Of a DNA stretch of 64,000 nucleotides, positions 35,679 to 46,927 are shown piece after piece; the first letter of the stretch is position 1; each line of letters begins with the position of its first letter. The position numbers were made by a program, and so were the translations under genes. This stretch comes from Marchantia polymorpha subsp. ruderalis (lineage: Eukaryota; Streptophyta; Marchantiopsida; Marchantiales; Marchantiaceae), in assembly GCA_037833965.1 (NCBI GenBank), contig AP031352.1:30320501-30384500 (forward strand), in the 5' to 3' direction. The notes below the pieces were generated by a model. That model did not search any database. It was not told the origin of the DNA and saw only the letters and a list, made by a program, of their open reading frames with translations.

Positions 35679-36900
35679 CCGAACGAACGCACGACGCAAT
35701 TGCTCGATTAGATCTCGATCGCTTTCCTTGATTCCTCGCTTACGTTCACGACGGATCTCTTCTTTACTCGTCTTCTCTCGAATTCTCGGATTCGATCCCC
35801 TCGAGCCGCTTTTCTCGGATCAGTCGAGAGAGGCGCCCGGTCCTCACTTAGCCCGCTGCCACGTTCACGTCTCGCCTTAGATTGCGGTTTTTTCCTGCTA
35901 ATAAGCCCGGCAGACTCTGATACAGCACGAGTGGAGTCGAGTAGATCATGTTAAGCTTCTATCTCAAATGTGGGTCTGGACTATGTCAGGGATCGCGTTA
36001 GCACCCACCGTAGCTTTAGAAACGAACGGTAGCACCGCAAACTAGTTCGACAGTCTTTGTTAATTGTACATGGTAGGTCAGTCAGTCAGTCAGTCCGTCA
36101 GAATAAGCTTTGCTTGCTACCATTGGGTGAAGGGTTGCTCATCCTCTCTTCACCGTTCTTCCGATGTCTCGACAACAGAGACATTGCAGATTAGATCCAC
36201 TTGTACACACCTGCCGAGTCGTTCTTCTTTGGAACATCTCTTGTCTGTAATTTGTAAGCATATTTAGCCACACTCTAGTAGATTATATATGTGCCCTGTT
36301 TATGAGTGTTGCAAGCAATTGGCTCGCTGTGCCCATTGTATCCACTCCTTTTCCTTGGAGACACCCTAGATCTCTAAATTCCCAGATTCGTGGCCGCTTC
36401 TTCCTCTCCTCGTTGAATTGTTCCACGGCTATTCCCACGGGGTATGGTTTGGCATGACCGCCAGGGGAATAACTCATTCTCTGTGCACCATCCGTCCGTC
36501 TTTCTCTCCTCATCCTGTCCTCTCCCTTCCTAACGACATTATTCCTTTTCACCGGTTCGTCCCGCTTCATGATGAGCACTCTCTGGTCGAGATCGTCTGA
36601 TCGGGACCGAGTACCTTGAACCCAACACCGTAACGAGCTCGTCTTTTGGCGCACGTGATCATTCACGCACATCAATAGTACTTTACCTTCTTTCTCAGTG
36701 GCAGCTGGAAGCAAAGATGAAGCAGCGTTCTTCTCTGCTGCCTTAGCGCAATACACACTCTCAGAAGGCATGTCGAGGAAACTGCGAACTTGAACCCAGT
36801 AGCTTCGGTCTTGACTAACAGAAGAGAAAACACTATATGTCGAAAGAGACCGATCGATGGAGGAGACAAAGGGAAGCTCAAACAAGTGATCTGAAGGAAA
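35679..36900 (+). other. 3' flank of the GH63-like gene
   Basis: Mixed-composition DNA after the stop, with a CAGT tetranucleotide run at 36077-36096. A 200-codon minus frame (36283-36885) overlaps a similar-sized set of frames on the other strand and shows no domain. Part of this is presumably 3' UTR. No polyadenylation signal could be fixed. Confidence 0.35.
36077..36096. repeat. (GTCA)n tetranucleotide repeat
   Basis: Four to five GTCA units in the 3' flank of the hydrolase gene. Confidence 0.85.
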
Positions 36901-38460
36901 AAAACAATTTAAAAATTAAATCTGGAAACAATGGACAAAGGAAGAAAAATATACATAAAATCATGGCGAAAAAATAATGCAGAGAGAAGACAAGGAAATT
37001 CTTTATTAAAAAGTACACTCTATTATTATATTCAAATAATTCAACCAATCGATTAAAATCACTTTACGTTGGGAAGACAAACCAAATAAAAACCCTTGCA
37101 AGACCAAAAATCTTAAATTTGCAACCTGCAACCACCCCACTCATGATAGCTTACGTTGCAACGTCGCTTCTAACTTCACACTATGCAGAATATATTTTAT
37201 CACTTCGAACATTCTTGCTCTCGGACGGGGGCTGATCGAGAATCTGGCCATATGCTTGTTTGATACGATCGAACAAGGGTGTGGCTTCTGCAATTGAAAA
37301 TCGTGTGGGTCAAACTGCATAGGTATGTGCACCCTTACCTGGCTTTCATGATTATTGCTTCCTGGTACAACGTAACCATCAGTTCCATTACAAACCTTCC
37401 ACATGCACACCAACTATCGAAAAAGTATGATCATGAAAATGTGGTAGCGTATGATGACCTGGTACTATAGTAGTCACAACAACGAAATGTCATGACCTAA
37501 ATGATAAAGAGTGACTGGTGTCACTTTGTGTAATTTTCGACATGATATTATTGACGGCACTTCAACAACGCTAGGTTATGATATAGATAGTCAAGCTAAC
37601 AGGTTTCTCTCAACGTCTACTCTTCATGAAAGTATCATTATCGCATGTTATTATGCTAAGGACAATTTTATTACATTCTATATCAATTTAATCTTAATGT
37701 GCTTTTAATCATATATCATATTTTATTGTATGTATATACTCTTAGCTTAAGATTTTGAAGCTGAAGAATTTATGATATCTTGAAAAATATAGATATTCGT
37801 ATTGTACATAATACTGATCTTTTGATACTTGTGCAACTTCTACATCAATACTATATATTTTGGAAGGAAACTTGAGGAGATTATACCTGTGTTGAAACAA
37901 TTTAATTTGTTGATATTACTGAGAAGTATAAAATTTAAATAGTATATACCTTTTCTGGCCATAGGTTCCGACTTACAATTTTATATTATAATGTGTGAAT
38001 AACTATGCAAATAGAGTGTTAATTTTGAAACTACATGCTGTTGTGACATTAAACAGTTGTTCTTAGTCTGGGTTGAAAAACTATTTTTCATGTATCACAA
38101 ATCCAAACTATTGATGCTGAGTTGATTTTATATTGAAGGTGTAAGAATTTGGAAATTCCTGCGTGTTAATTATATTGTTCAAAAATAGGATATAAAATAC
38201 ACAAATCATTAAAAAAGTAAAAGCTTATGTTCAATTCAACAAGAATGTGTAAACAGGAAAATAATTGTATCTCAGTGCGTAATTATGATGAGGACACATC
38301 ATCATAAATCACATGCAAAATCCATCAAATTGTTAACGTAAGATAAATTGTTTTTCCAAACAAAGAACACATAAATTTAAAAAAATCATGTTAAATCAAC
38401 ATTTTATATTCATGGTATTTTTTGATAAAACTGTTATTGAGAATAAATCCGCAATGCTGA
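36901..38460. other. AT-rich intergenic DNA
   Basis: Strongly AT-rich with only short frames. Nothing recognisable. Confidence 0.6.
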
Positions 38461-39300
38461 AGATCCTTCAACCACCTCCCCTTTCCAGGCAAAGAAGCTG
38501 TTGCCTATGGATGACATAATGCTGCTCAACGTCACCCCACATCTCCGACGGAGAGACGTACTGCCATGATTCGACGCTCGCCGAAGGAATAGGCTCGCGG
38601 GGGAAGACACCACCGCTCGCCGTGCGAATCGAACGAGTCAGAACTCGGCGTCAACGAACGAGCTGCACGGCCCCCGGGGAATAAAGTCCGTCAGTGCAGT
38701 GTGCCATAGAAGGCGGTCCGACCCGGTCGCCGTAGCTCGCCGGGCCACCGTTCGTCGTGCGCCGAACGTTCGGCCCAGCCAGCTCCCCCTGCACTACTGC
38801 CCCAACGCGCCCACGTTCCCCTCCATCCCCCCCTCGGAAGTCTCGTTACAGGGGGAAAGACGAAACGAGGCTTACCGAGAGGAGGTGCGGAGATTTTTTC
38901 AAAGACAGGGAGGGGGCCGAGAGAGCTCATTGGATGCAGCTCAGTCTGATGAGCAGCGGGAGGCCATAGACCATCACGAACTTGGCGATGGGTGAGATCA
39001 ATGATCACCGTCTTTGACTGTGGGGACTCTTTCTTCCTCTCCTTCCCGTCAAACACTGACAGGAGAATGTGAGGCGCAGGACCTGAGGTGTAAGGGTCCA
39101 ATGCCCACTTACACTAGCACTTGCTCTCGAACTCTCACTCGAAATTCCCAACACGAGATTTGAGGAGGAGCATCGTGCAGAGTGCAGAGTGCAGGCAGTA
39201 GTGGGCTGCAACTGCAGTCGGAGCCGATGTCATCGTCAGCCAGTCAATGGCTGGGGTGTTGTTGGACTTACGAGCTTCGTCGCGAGCTCGAGTTGGTCGA
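38461..39300. other. GC-rich island without a recognisable gene
   Basis: A sharp CpG-rich patch between AT-rich flanks. The longest frame (136 codons, minus, 38691-39101) is mirrored by long frames on the plus strand and has no domain. It resembles the islands in front of LPAT1 and the hydrolase gene and may mark a promoter or non-coding transcript. Confidence 0.4.
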
Positions 39301-42265
39301 TCTGGTATGGTGAGTGAGCCATGTTACACCTGTCAAGCCAACGATCGGTTCAACATCCGACCTGGAGGCCCTCATACGAGAATGATTAACTCGAACTTTG
39401 CACTCTGTATATTCTAGTTCGTATCACGACCTCGTGATTGTTACTGTCAGCAACATGTTATCTCCACGGGGATATCTTCGGAAGAGCTCTGGCCTACTAA
39501 TACATGAAGTCCAGCCTTCCACACATCAAGCAAGGAATTAAAAAAACCAGACGTCATGAGGTTCTCCATCCACATATTTAATCACTGCTGAGAGAATCTC
39601 TCTAAGAAGAGGGACGCTATTATGGTGTCTAAGATTAAAAAATAGTACTCTGTAATAGTAAGAGAAATGATATTATGCTCGTTGCCTCATAATGCAGATA
39701 AGCGCTGTATGCTGACCTCCACGAGATCTTACGGAGAAATCAAGTGTTTTACCCTTCAAGGGAAGAAAACTTCCAGCTACAAGTCATGCATGTCCATCCT
39801 GATAGCACAGCACGGATTGTTGTAGACTGGCAGTCACAGAGAAGACTGTGGTAGAGGAGAAAGTTGAGATGTACAGACTCAAATGACGTCCTCGAGCATC
39901 TGAGGAAAAGGAACTAATTATCTACCCTGGAGATCTTCCATACTACAGCTGTTACACCTGTGAGAAGTCAGAATATATTCAAGCGAGTCGTCAGTACACG
40001 ATTCTGCAGGGCTTAGGCAAAAATATATTCTATTTACTTAATTGTATGCAAACAGTTTGAGTCCAGTCAGCATGTCCAACTCATGCTTCAATCTCAGATC
40101 CTTCCCGAGTGAAAATTTGGTCTTCCAAGCAAAATATAGCCCTCGCTCATCAGACAGATATTGCTGATGCTGCAAATCCAGTAGATTCAGGAAATTTCCC
40201 TCAAACAGATGAATCATAAATGTACATTTTCTACTACACAATAACAAACCACCACTTCCGAAAAGTATGTACTTAACTTTCATATTGACCTTTGCATACT
40301 TGATTAGACATTCCGCCGAGGATACCAAATTGTCATTGAGTTTTATAGCGCTAAAGACTGCAGGGATGTTTTCACAGGACAGGTGTTAGGAGTCTGATAT
40401 TAGGCCAGGTCAAGGAACCATTATGAGGTGGAAGAATGAAATCCATCTATCGGATGAAGTGCAAGTATCAGGGTTTCATTCTCAAGCATATTCTCCCCCG
40501 AACAAGCCTCCAATTTCACATGAGTAATGACACATTCTCGGCGACCTTGATCTACAGTTTCACGAACAGATTTGAAACAAGGAGATACATCCACAAGAAG
40601 TAAGCTCCACAAGTAATTCTTCTCACTCCATTCGAGATGACAACTTATTGCAGACTCGACTACAACATAAACTCCTGAGCAATGAGGAGCTGTGCCCAGA
40701 TTCGCTGCCGACACGAATGCGCAGAGTATACTTTACTTCACACATGTCCCTGTTTTCTTCTTAATAATCTGAAAGTTCAGAGGCAGTATCGAGACGGGAA
40801 TCCTAAGAACGTGCCTTCAAATTACATGCTGGTTTTAGCAATCTGAACAAGACTTATTCCCACGGTGGGCTCTAGCTGTTCATGGAACCAATGCTTTTAA
40901 CAACATCAAAACAGGGCTCATAAGAATCGATTGAGATTTACCTCGAAAGGTTTTCAACACCGATGGATATATGATTCGTCATAAACAGTCTCAGATGGAT
41001 GCAGAACGCTTTTAGAGAAGCCTCTAAAAGTTTTATTAAAGCTTGTACAGAAGCTTGGAATCTCGAAGAGAGTACCTCTGTACTTGGGCTTATTGCCATC
41101 AGAACGGTGTCCAATAAGATTGATCAGACAGTGGATCCAGATCTCCTCGTTGATAAGTCTTCTTTCGTTCTTTTTCTGACGTTCGTTTCTATGTGTTGCG
41201 TTATTTTCTTCAGCTCTAAATGAAGCTGAAGACAATGACGCAAAGATCCATGTGATGCCAGTCAGTAATCATCTGTACAGGTTCAGACCATCGCGTTCTC
41301 GTCACTTGTCAATCTTCAGTATCCTCTGAGGTACACGCAAGAAACGTGAATACTACCATAACCCAGACCAGAATCATTGAACTTTCCAGCAGTAGAGAAG
41401 CTGTAAGAAGAACCTCAATGCTCTAACTGTAATCAAGGAGCTTTTGGTCGTATTCGCAGTATTCCGAAGCAAGTACTTTGCTTTGGATTCCTGATGCTGG
41501 TTACTATCATCAAGCAGTGATGAAGATTCTATTCCACCGGGCAGTTCACTTCAGATCCTGAAATCTGGGAACGTGAAACTATCTCGAAAAATAAAGAAAT
41601 GGATACAGCGAAGAGAGGCAGGCAAGCCGTTTAAGTGGTGACGACATCACATCCTTTCCCTTTGAAAAGCCTCTGTGCTTAAGTTTCTCTATAAGCGTCT
41701 CCTAAGACTTTTCAGCACCTGTATAGAATGAACAAGCAACAGGTGACTTCTAATTCTGCCCTGTGCACTTGAGGAAGTGATGGTCAGATTTTGTAGAGAC
41801 ATTAATGCGTCATAAGCGTCATTATTGAGCAATGTTCAGGAAATTGAGTTCACTTGGGCCCCTGCCTTCATGAAGAGCCCTGTTTTACGAAGAATGTCAG
41901 GAGTCCTAAACTTGTATACTTCTCCTTACTGTCAAGCCTTTGGACCAAGTTCTCCATGAGAGTCCTTCCCAATACAAAACTGAAGTTATGTAGCCTGAGC
42001 TAAGACTAATTGCTCCACTTGGAGACGTTGATCGGTCCTGCAAAGAGAACTTTGTTTTTGGACCCAAGGATTCTAACCAAATACGGAAAAACGCAACTGA
42101 TGAACATCAATGTTTAGCTGATCACAAGCAATCAATCAAGTGATGACGTGAGTCATGAATAGATCAGAGAACCTCCTCCGATATTCAGAAGAGTGGAAAG
42201 ATGGTGTTCAAGTTGCCAAAAATGAACATGAGAAGACTGGAGAGATAGACTTGTAAGATTTCATC
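39301..42265. other. Intergenic DNA with possible unassigned exons on the minus strand
   Basis: No gene is recognised. Two minus-strand frames look more protein-like than the rest. One is 40421-40714, which could open at a good acceptor (TCCTCATTGCTCAG) and ends in a stop. The other is 40038-40328, which could open at CATCCCTGCAG near 40361. Neither has its own ATG near the start or a domain I can name, and I cannot connect them by a credible donor. They could be terminal exons of a fast-evolving gene or chance. Confidence 0.25.
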
Positions 42266-42313
42266 CCAATCAGGAACGCCTACTGAAGAGATTCAGTAGG
42301 CGTTCCTGATTGG
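42266..42313. repeat. Perfect hairpin, 22-bp arms with 4-base loop
   Basis: The arm at 42266-42287 (starts CCAATCAGGAACGCC) is the exact reverse complement of 42292-42313, with a GAGA loop. The stem has no mismatch and is about half GC. It is far more regular than the other inverted repeats here, and no gene or terminal-repeat element is attached. It could be a recent template-switch inversion, a tiny foldback element or a small-RNA hairpin, although the loop is short for a plant microRNA precursor. Confidence 0.95.
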
Positions 42314-43570
42314 AAAAGGAAAGGGACCAGATTACTGGCGATTGAAACCGAATAAGCCGAGTGTTCATCGATTTGTTGGTTGTATGCTCTGTGTAAGGCA
42401 CAAAGGGTATGCTGTGATTTGTTTGCCGAGTGCAAATCCAATGGATCGTTTATATATCCACAAGGTCTGACGTTGTCACGTGAATTGGAGGTGAATCAAC
42501 TTTCCCCAGTGCATTTCAGCTGAAACGCAATTTCACATCGAAAGAGCATTCTTCTGGTCTGCTCTTCCTCATTCATCGCAAGGCTATTGTACCGGTAGAA
42601 CCCGATACTCGAGCAGCAGTTCCACATGAACGAACTTCACACGATCCTGCAATTTTATAAATAAAAAGCAGTACGTCAAAAGGTTATGACAAGGAAGCAG
42701 TGTGACACGGCAATTTTGCCCTGGCCATAATCTGTGTTCACCTGGATGCTGTACACGGATCTTGGACTGATCCTTACAACGGTTTATCATTTGCACATGG
42801 TTTTTCCTGATCGGATAATGTCAAAGAAGGGCCAATCAGGAAAGAAGTAAGGATCGGAAGCTTATGAGTTGAGGGTTCACACTTTCTTCCCTGGGCTCAT
42901 CAGCTTTTAACCGCGCAAGACGTGCTTCATAGTTCTGGTTGAAGTTGGTTTTGTTCTCTACAATCTTCGGGTGAGAGACATGAGAATCATTTCCATACTG
43001 CTTGCAAGGGACCCAAAAATTCTTCTGGACCAACTATTCCAGTGATTAGTCTGTGAACTAAAAGAAGCATCGGAGTAGCGACGCCAAAATCAACTCCGAC
43101 ATTGAGATCCTCCGATGCTGGTTTTGACGTTCGATAGGTTTCTGGTGAAAATTCATGGTTCTGTTTCTGAAAGAGGTCATTCATCTCGCATCTCAACCTG
43201 AACTATTATTCTTCTCTACTGCTCGGGTGGTTTTTCGCTACAACTCCTTGTTATACATAGTCGCCAAACAATTGCCGATGCCGCCTCATGGTTCTTGAAA
43301 ACTATCTCACCACCGTAAAACTCATCTACAGAGGAGGAGACGAAGTATCGAGACGTATTTCCACCCGACATCAGAGCTGGTGCGAAGACCGTCAAACATC
43401 GATGTTTCTTGCACTCATCAGATTACAGATTATGAAGATCGAATTTGAACGCTTCCATTCAACTTTAGAGCGTGAAGTACTTGACCATTACATCTCGTAC
43501 AACTATCAGAGAAGTTTCAGAGGCATATTTCAAGACGACGATTATGTATGATGTCCTCCTTGGGTTTACA

Positions 43571-43787
43571 TTGGTCTCCCGGATGGGAGGGTGGGCTGCG
43601 CCGGCCTGGGAGGTAGTGCAATACCAAGGCGACACTGACAGATCCTCGACAGCAAGCTGACGAATTGGACCCGCACCCTGAAAGAAATAAGATTAATATC
43701 GTGAGGGTCGATGACCCTCGTATCAGATATTAAACTGATAAGAACAGATACTACACTTGATCTTAGCCAAAAGGCCGAGAAAGGTAT
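43571..43787 (-). ncRNA. U2: U2 spliceosomal snRNA gene or close copy
   Basis: U2 snRNA pairs with the intron branch point in the spliceosome. Read on the minus strand from 43787, the sequence starts AUACCUUUCUCGGCCUUUUG and runs through the GUAGUA branch-point recognition element, the stem IIa region (UCUUAUCAGUUUAAUAUCUG) and a clean stem IIb hairpin (GAGGGUC/GACCCUC). The conserved 3' stem-loop word UAUUGCACUACC is present. The 3' end near 43571 is approximate; the length is about 217 nt against about 196 nt in Arabidopsis. The expected U-rich Sm site reads UUAUUUCUUUC, interrupted by C. I find no clear upstream sequence element (RTCCCACATCG) at about -70 and only weak TATA-like words (TATTTAAA near -50). 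It may be a variant or non-functional copy. Confidence 0.85.
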
Positions 43788-45897
43788 ACCTCAGCAACGT
43801 AACTCGGACCAATATGTATGTCACAGCCTCTACTTTTAAATATCTTCACTTATGGTTTAATTGGTAAACGTGGAGTACGCAGAATCATTCACGGCAGAAC
43901 TGTTCCTACATGGGAATCGGGGACAGTTCGTTCGGGATGAGAACATGCGCAGCATGAGGAGGTCTAAGCCAGTAATGCTTGTGAGCAACTCCTTGGAGGT
44001 TTAAGTTTGAGAAAAAAATTACAAACTGAGACTTAAGATAGTGTTGCAGCTTGCCATCATCGAGTCCGCACTTTGGAAACTATAATTTGTGCGGATTGTT
44101 GCATTGTGAGACGTACAAGCTTGCTCATATTTGTTATCGCATTGATCGTATCTCTGATATATTCGATTTACCCTACAAATTAAGGTGTACTATATATTAA
44201 AAAAAAATGTTTTCTCTACATGGCCCGACTACTCCCTTTTGCCCATAAGATGTAATATCTCACCCGTGGGGTAAGAATTAAAGACAATAAATTCTCAGGT
44301 GATAGCTGGGTCGTTTCACATCTTTTGAGCTCCATGTATGCATCATTGACAATGAGTTACTGAAGACTTTGCATATATTGAGGTTTGCAATCAGAGAAAG
44401 AACTCACTACATTTTGCTGCTTGCTCTAATTCCTCTCAATGAAAATTGTAGACGAGACATAACTCCATTCAGTAGGCCCGTGTGCATAAGGTCTAGACGA
44501 TCAAATTCAAATACATCCTGAACTCCTCAAAAGAGCACATCACCACACCACTTGAGAAGGTACCGCTTCTGTGAAGGAAATGTTGGACTTTCATACAAAC
44601 AAGAAGGCATTTAAAGCAGGCTTCATAAGGCATGGGAATTTGAATAATATAAAATTTTAACTTAAATCATAGATTATATTTGTCTTCATTTTGGTAAGTT
44701 TGGGATTTGTCAATAAATAAAGTTCATGCATACTATTACTCAGATCCCATTACGAGTTTGGTCTTGATTTACCTAGTTGTCTTCTCGCGTGTGCGTCCTG
44801 GAGATCTTAAGAAAAAAATGGCCTAATCCTACTTGTGACAAAGGCATCATGAATTAATCTTACAAAAATTGTTGAGATTCAAAAATTATTAAGAAAACCC
44901 AATTTTATTTATGATATGATATTTTTAATTCAAGATGACACAAAATATAATTTTGGTTAATTCTGGATTTTGTTAACAAATCTCATAATTTAATAAGCAT
45001 GACTTGAAGCCATGCGCTGCATTTGAGTATGCCATTAGTATGTGCATACCTACGGTCTACTCTCGCACAAATTTAGTTCCAAAGTTCATATCGACCCACT
45101 CGTTTTTGACTGCTGAGTGTCAGTCACCTGTATATGTCAAGGTATGACATAAAACAATCAATAATCGATTGTGACCAATGAATGATTTTTTTTGCCATTT
45201 TAGTTCTACGCTATTTCCCAAATGGCGAAATTAGACTGATTCTTCCCGTATTGCATGTTGCAATCGTACGGTAAAGTCACATAACAATAGATGAAGAAGG
45301 GAAGCTGGTCATAAAAACAAATCGGGTTGGTGGATTTCATCCGTGTAATAATAAGACTAATGTTGGAGTCACAACTCAAAAGGCATGCCCAGGGGGCTGG
45401 TACATGACTCATTCACATATTCCATAAGGGACATATTCTAATACACTAACAAATTTATATGTATTTTCCAGAGTTGTAGACAGTGTGCTAAGTCAAGTAA
45501 TAAATGGGAATTTATGCTTGTTGTTGCAGCTCCGTGGTACTAAACTACTCTAGGAACTGATATATTTTCCAAGTACAATTAACTATCTAAATTTATCAAA
45601 TGTTATGCGATGTACCACTCGAATGCATCATTAACCTTGAGGAGTCGACTTTACAGCATCACACGAGATCGTATTGCACAGTCAATTCGGATAATCGTGG
45701 AGTGAAGAGAAGTAAAGAATAAATTACAGTGACTCTTGAAGTTAGTGCTTCAGGTTAAAAGTTTAGCACGCAGTTTATCACGAAGATCGCTTGATCGCTT
45801 GTTATCACAAACTTTGAAATATATTTTGGACATAAGTAAGGAGTTCGGAATTATTTATGATCATCAACCTAAAGGTTGACAGAATAGATCTTCTTAC
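43788..45897. other. AT-rich intergenic DNA
   Basis: Upstream side of the U2 copy and left flank of the transposase remnant. Frames are short; nothing recognised. Confidence 0.55.
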
Positions 45898-46927
45898 ATG
45901 CAACTGCTACACAAATTCAACAAAATTATCAAGTATAGCAATTGCATCTTCTACGTACTTCAAAACAACTGTTTCTCTCATGTTTGTGCGTATGATATTC
46001 TAGATCTATTAGTATCAACAGAATCTTTTTTTTTATTTGAGAACTTGTGTATCATTTTTTTTTCTCCAAATGCTATCAACGAATTTCAATTTATTGATCA
46101 AGGTATTATTCAATCTTTCAAAGCTCATTTTCGTCGTGCTCAACTAAACCATATAATGTCTAAGTATGAGATTTGGCAGGCGAGTGAACGAGCATCTTAT
46201 TCTCAGTTTTCGTTCAACGATCATACATATCTACGCAATGTACTTGGTTGGGTCAGATCTGCATCTGATAATTTTGAAAAAAATTATCTGACGGTATTTT
46301 GTTAAAGCCGGTTGTTTAACTCTTGTATCTATGGTAATTTTGAACCAAGATATCAATAGATCCACTACACGTTCAAATCAAGCCTTGGATAACTTGATGC
46401 AAACTTTTCAAGAGATTCAACTCAATGATTCTTTTTCAACGTCATTGTATCTTGATGACTCAAGTATAGAAGAAGTTACCAAATATCTTATTGAAATAAA
46501 TGTGGTTGATGTTACTGATTACAATTATGTTGACAATGTTAGCATTATCAGATCAGTTTTGGAACAACATCACTTCTTGCACAATGATAGTAATTCAAAC
46601 AATAATGATTTTGATGAGATTACGCCTTTGGTGACCGTCGAGCAGGCGAATCGAACGATCACTGATTTTATCAAACTTTTTTCTATCAAATCATCTTTAT
46701 CGACAAAACTACAGAGTAAGCTGCTTTGCAATCTCCAAAGAGCTCGTTGTCCGTTGATCAATCAGCATAAAATTGAGAAATTTAGACTGTTGAAACAACC
46801 AACAATCAGATTGAAAAGTTTATTAACTGGATTTGATAGTTTTTTAATTGAATTTCATCAAACTCAAGTTAGACGATATGTTTGTGTTTTTCTAAATTCT
46901 CTAAATTGTAAATGTGCAATTGAATGA
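45898..46927 (+). mobile_element. Decayed pogo/Tigger-type DNA transposon, C-terminal half of a DDE transposase
   Basis: The frame at 45898-46305 contains FFSPNAINEFQFIDQGIIQS, the hallmark block of pogo/Tigger transposases (usual form PPNTTxxxQPLDQGII), carrying the third catalytic Asp at residue 67. About 44 residues earlier, VLQNNCFSH aligns with the usual LxDNCSSH block, so the second catalytic Asp is Asn (residue 23). Near 46300 the reading shifts into the frame of the next open stretch, which continues (VKAGCLTL, then from ATG 46331 to 46927) into the acidic helical C-terminal region of this family. The N-terminal DNA-binding part and the first catalytic residue are not recognisable upstream, and I found no terminal inverted repeats. 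Codon use is very AT-rich, unlike the three host protein genes here. Confidence 0.7.

Noticed and set aside
34587-35699. A 370-codon open frame on the minus strand
   Set aside because: It lies antisense to the hydrolase gene and exists because of the extreme GC bias of that gene. Its translation is Arg/Val/Gly-rich with no domain.
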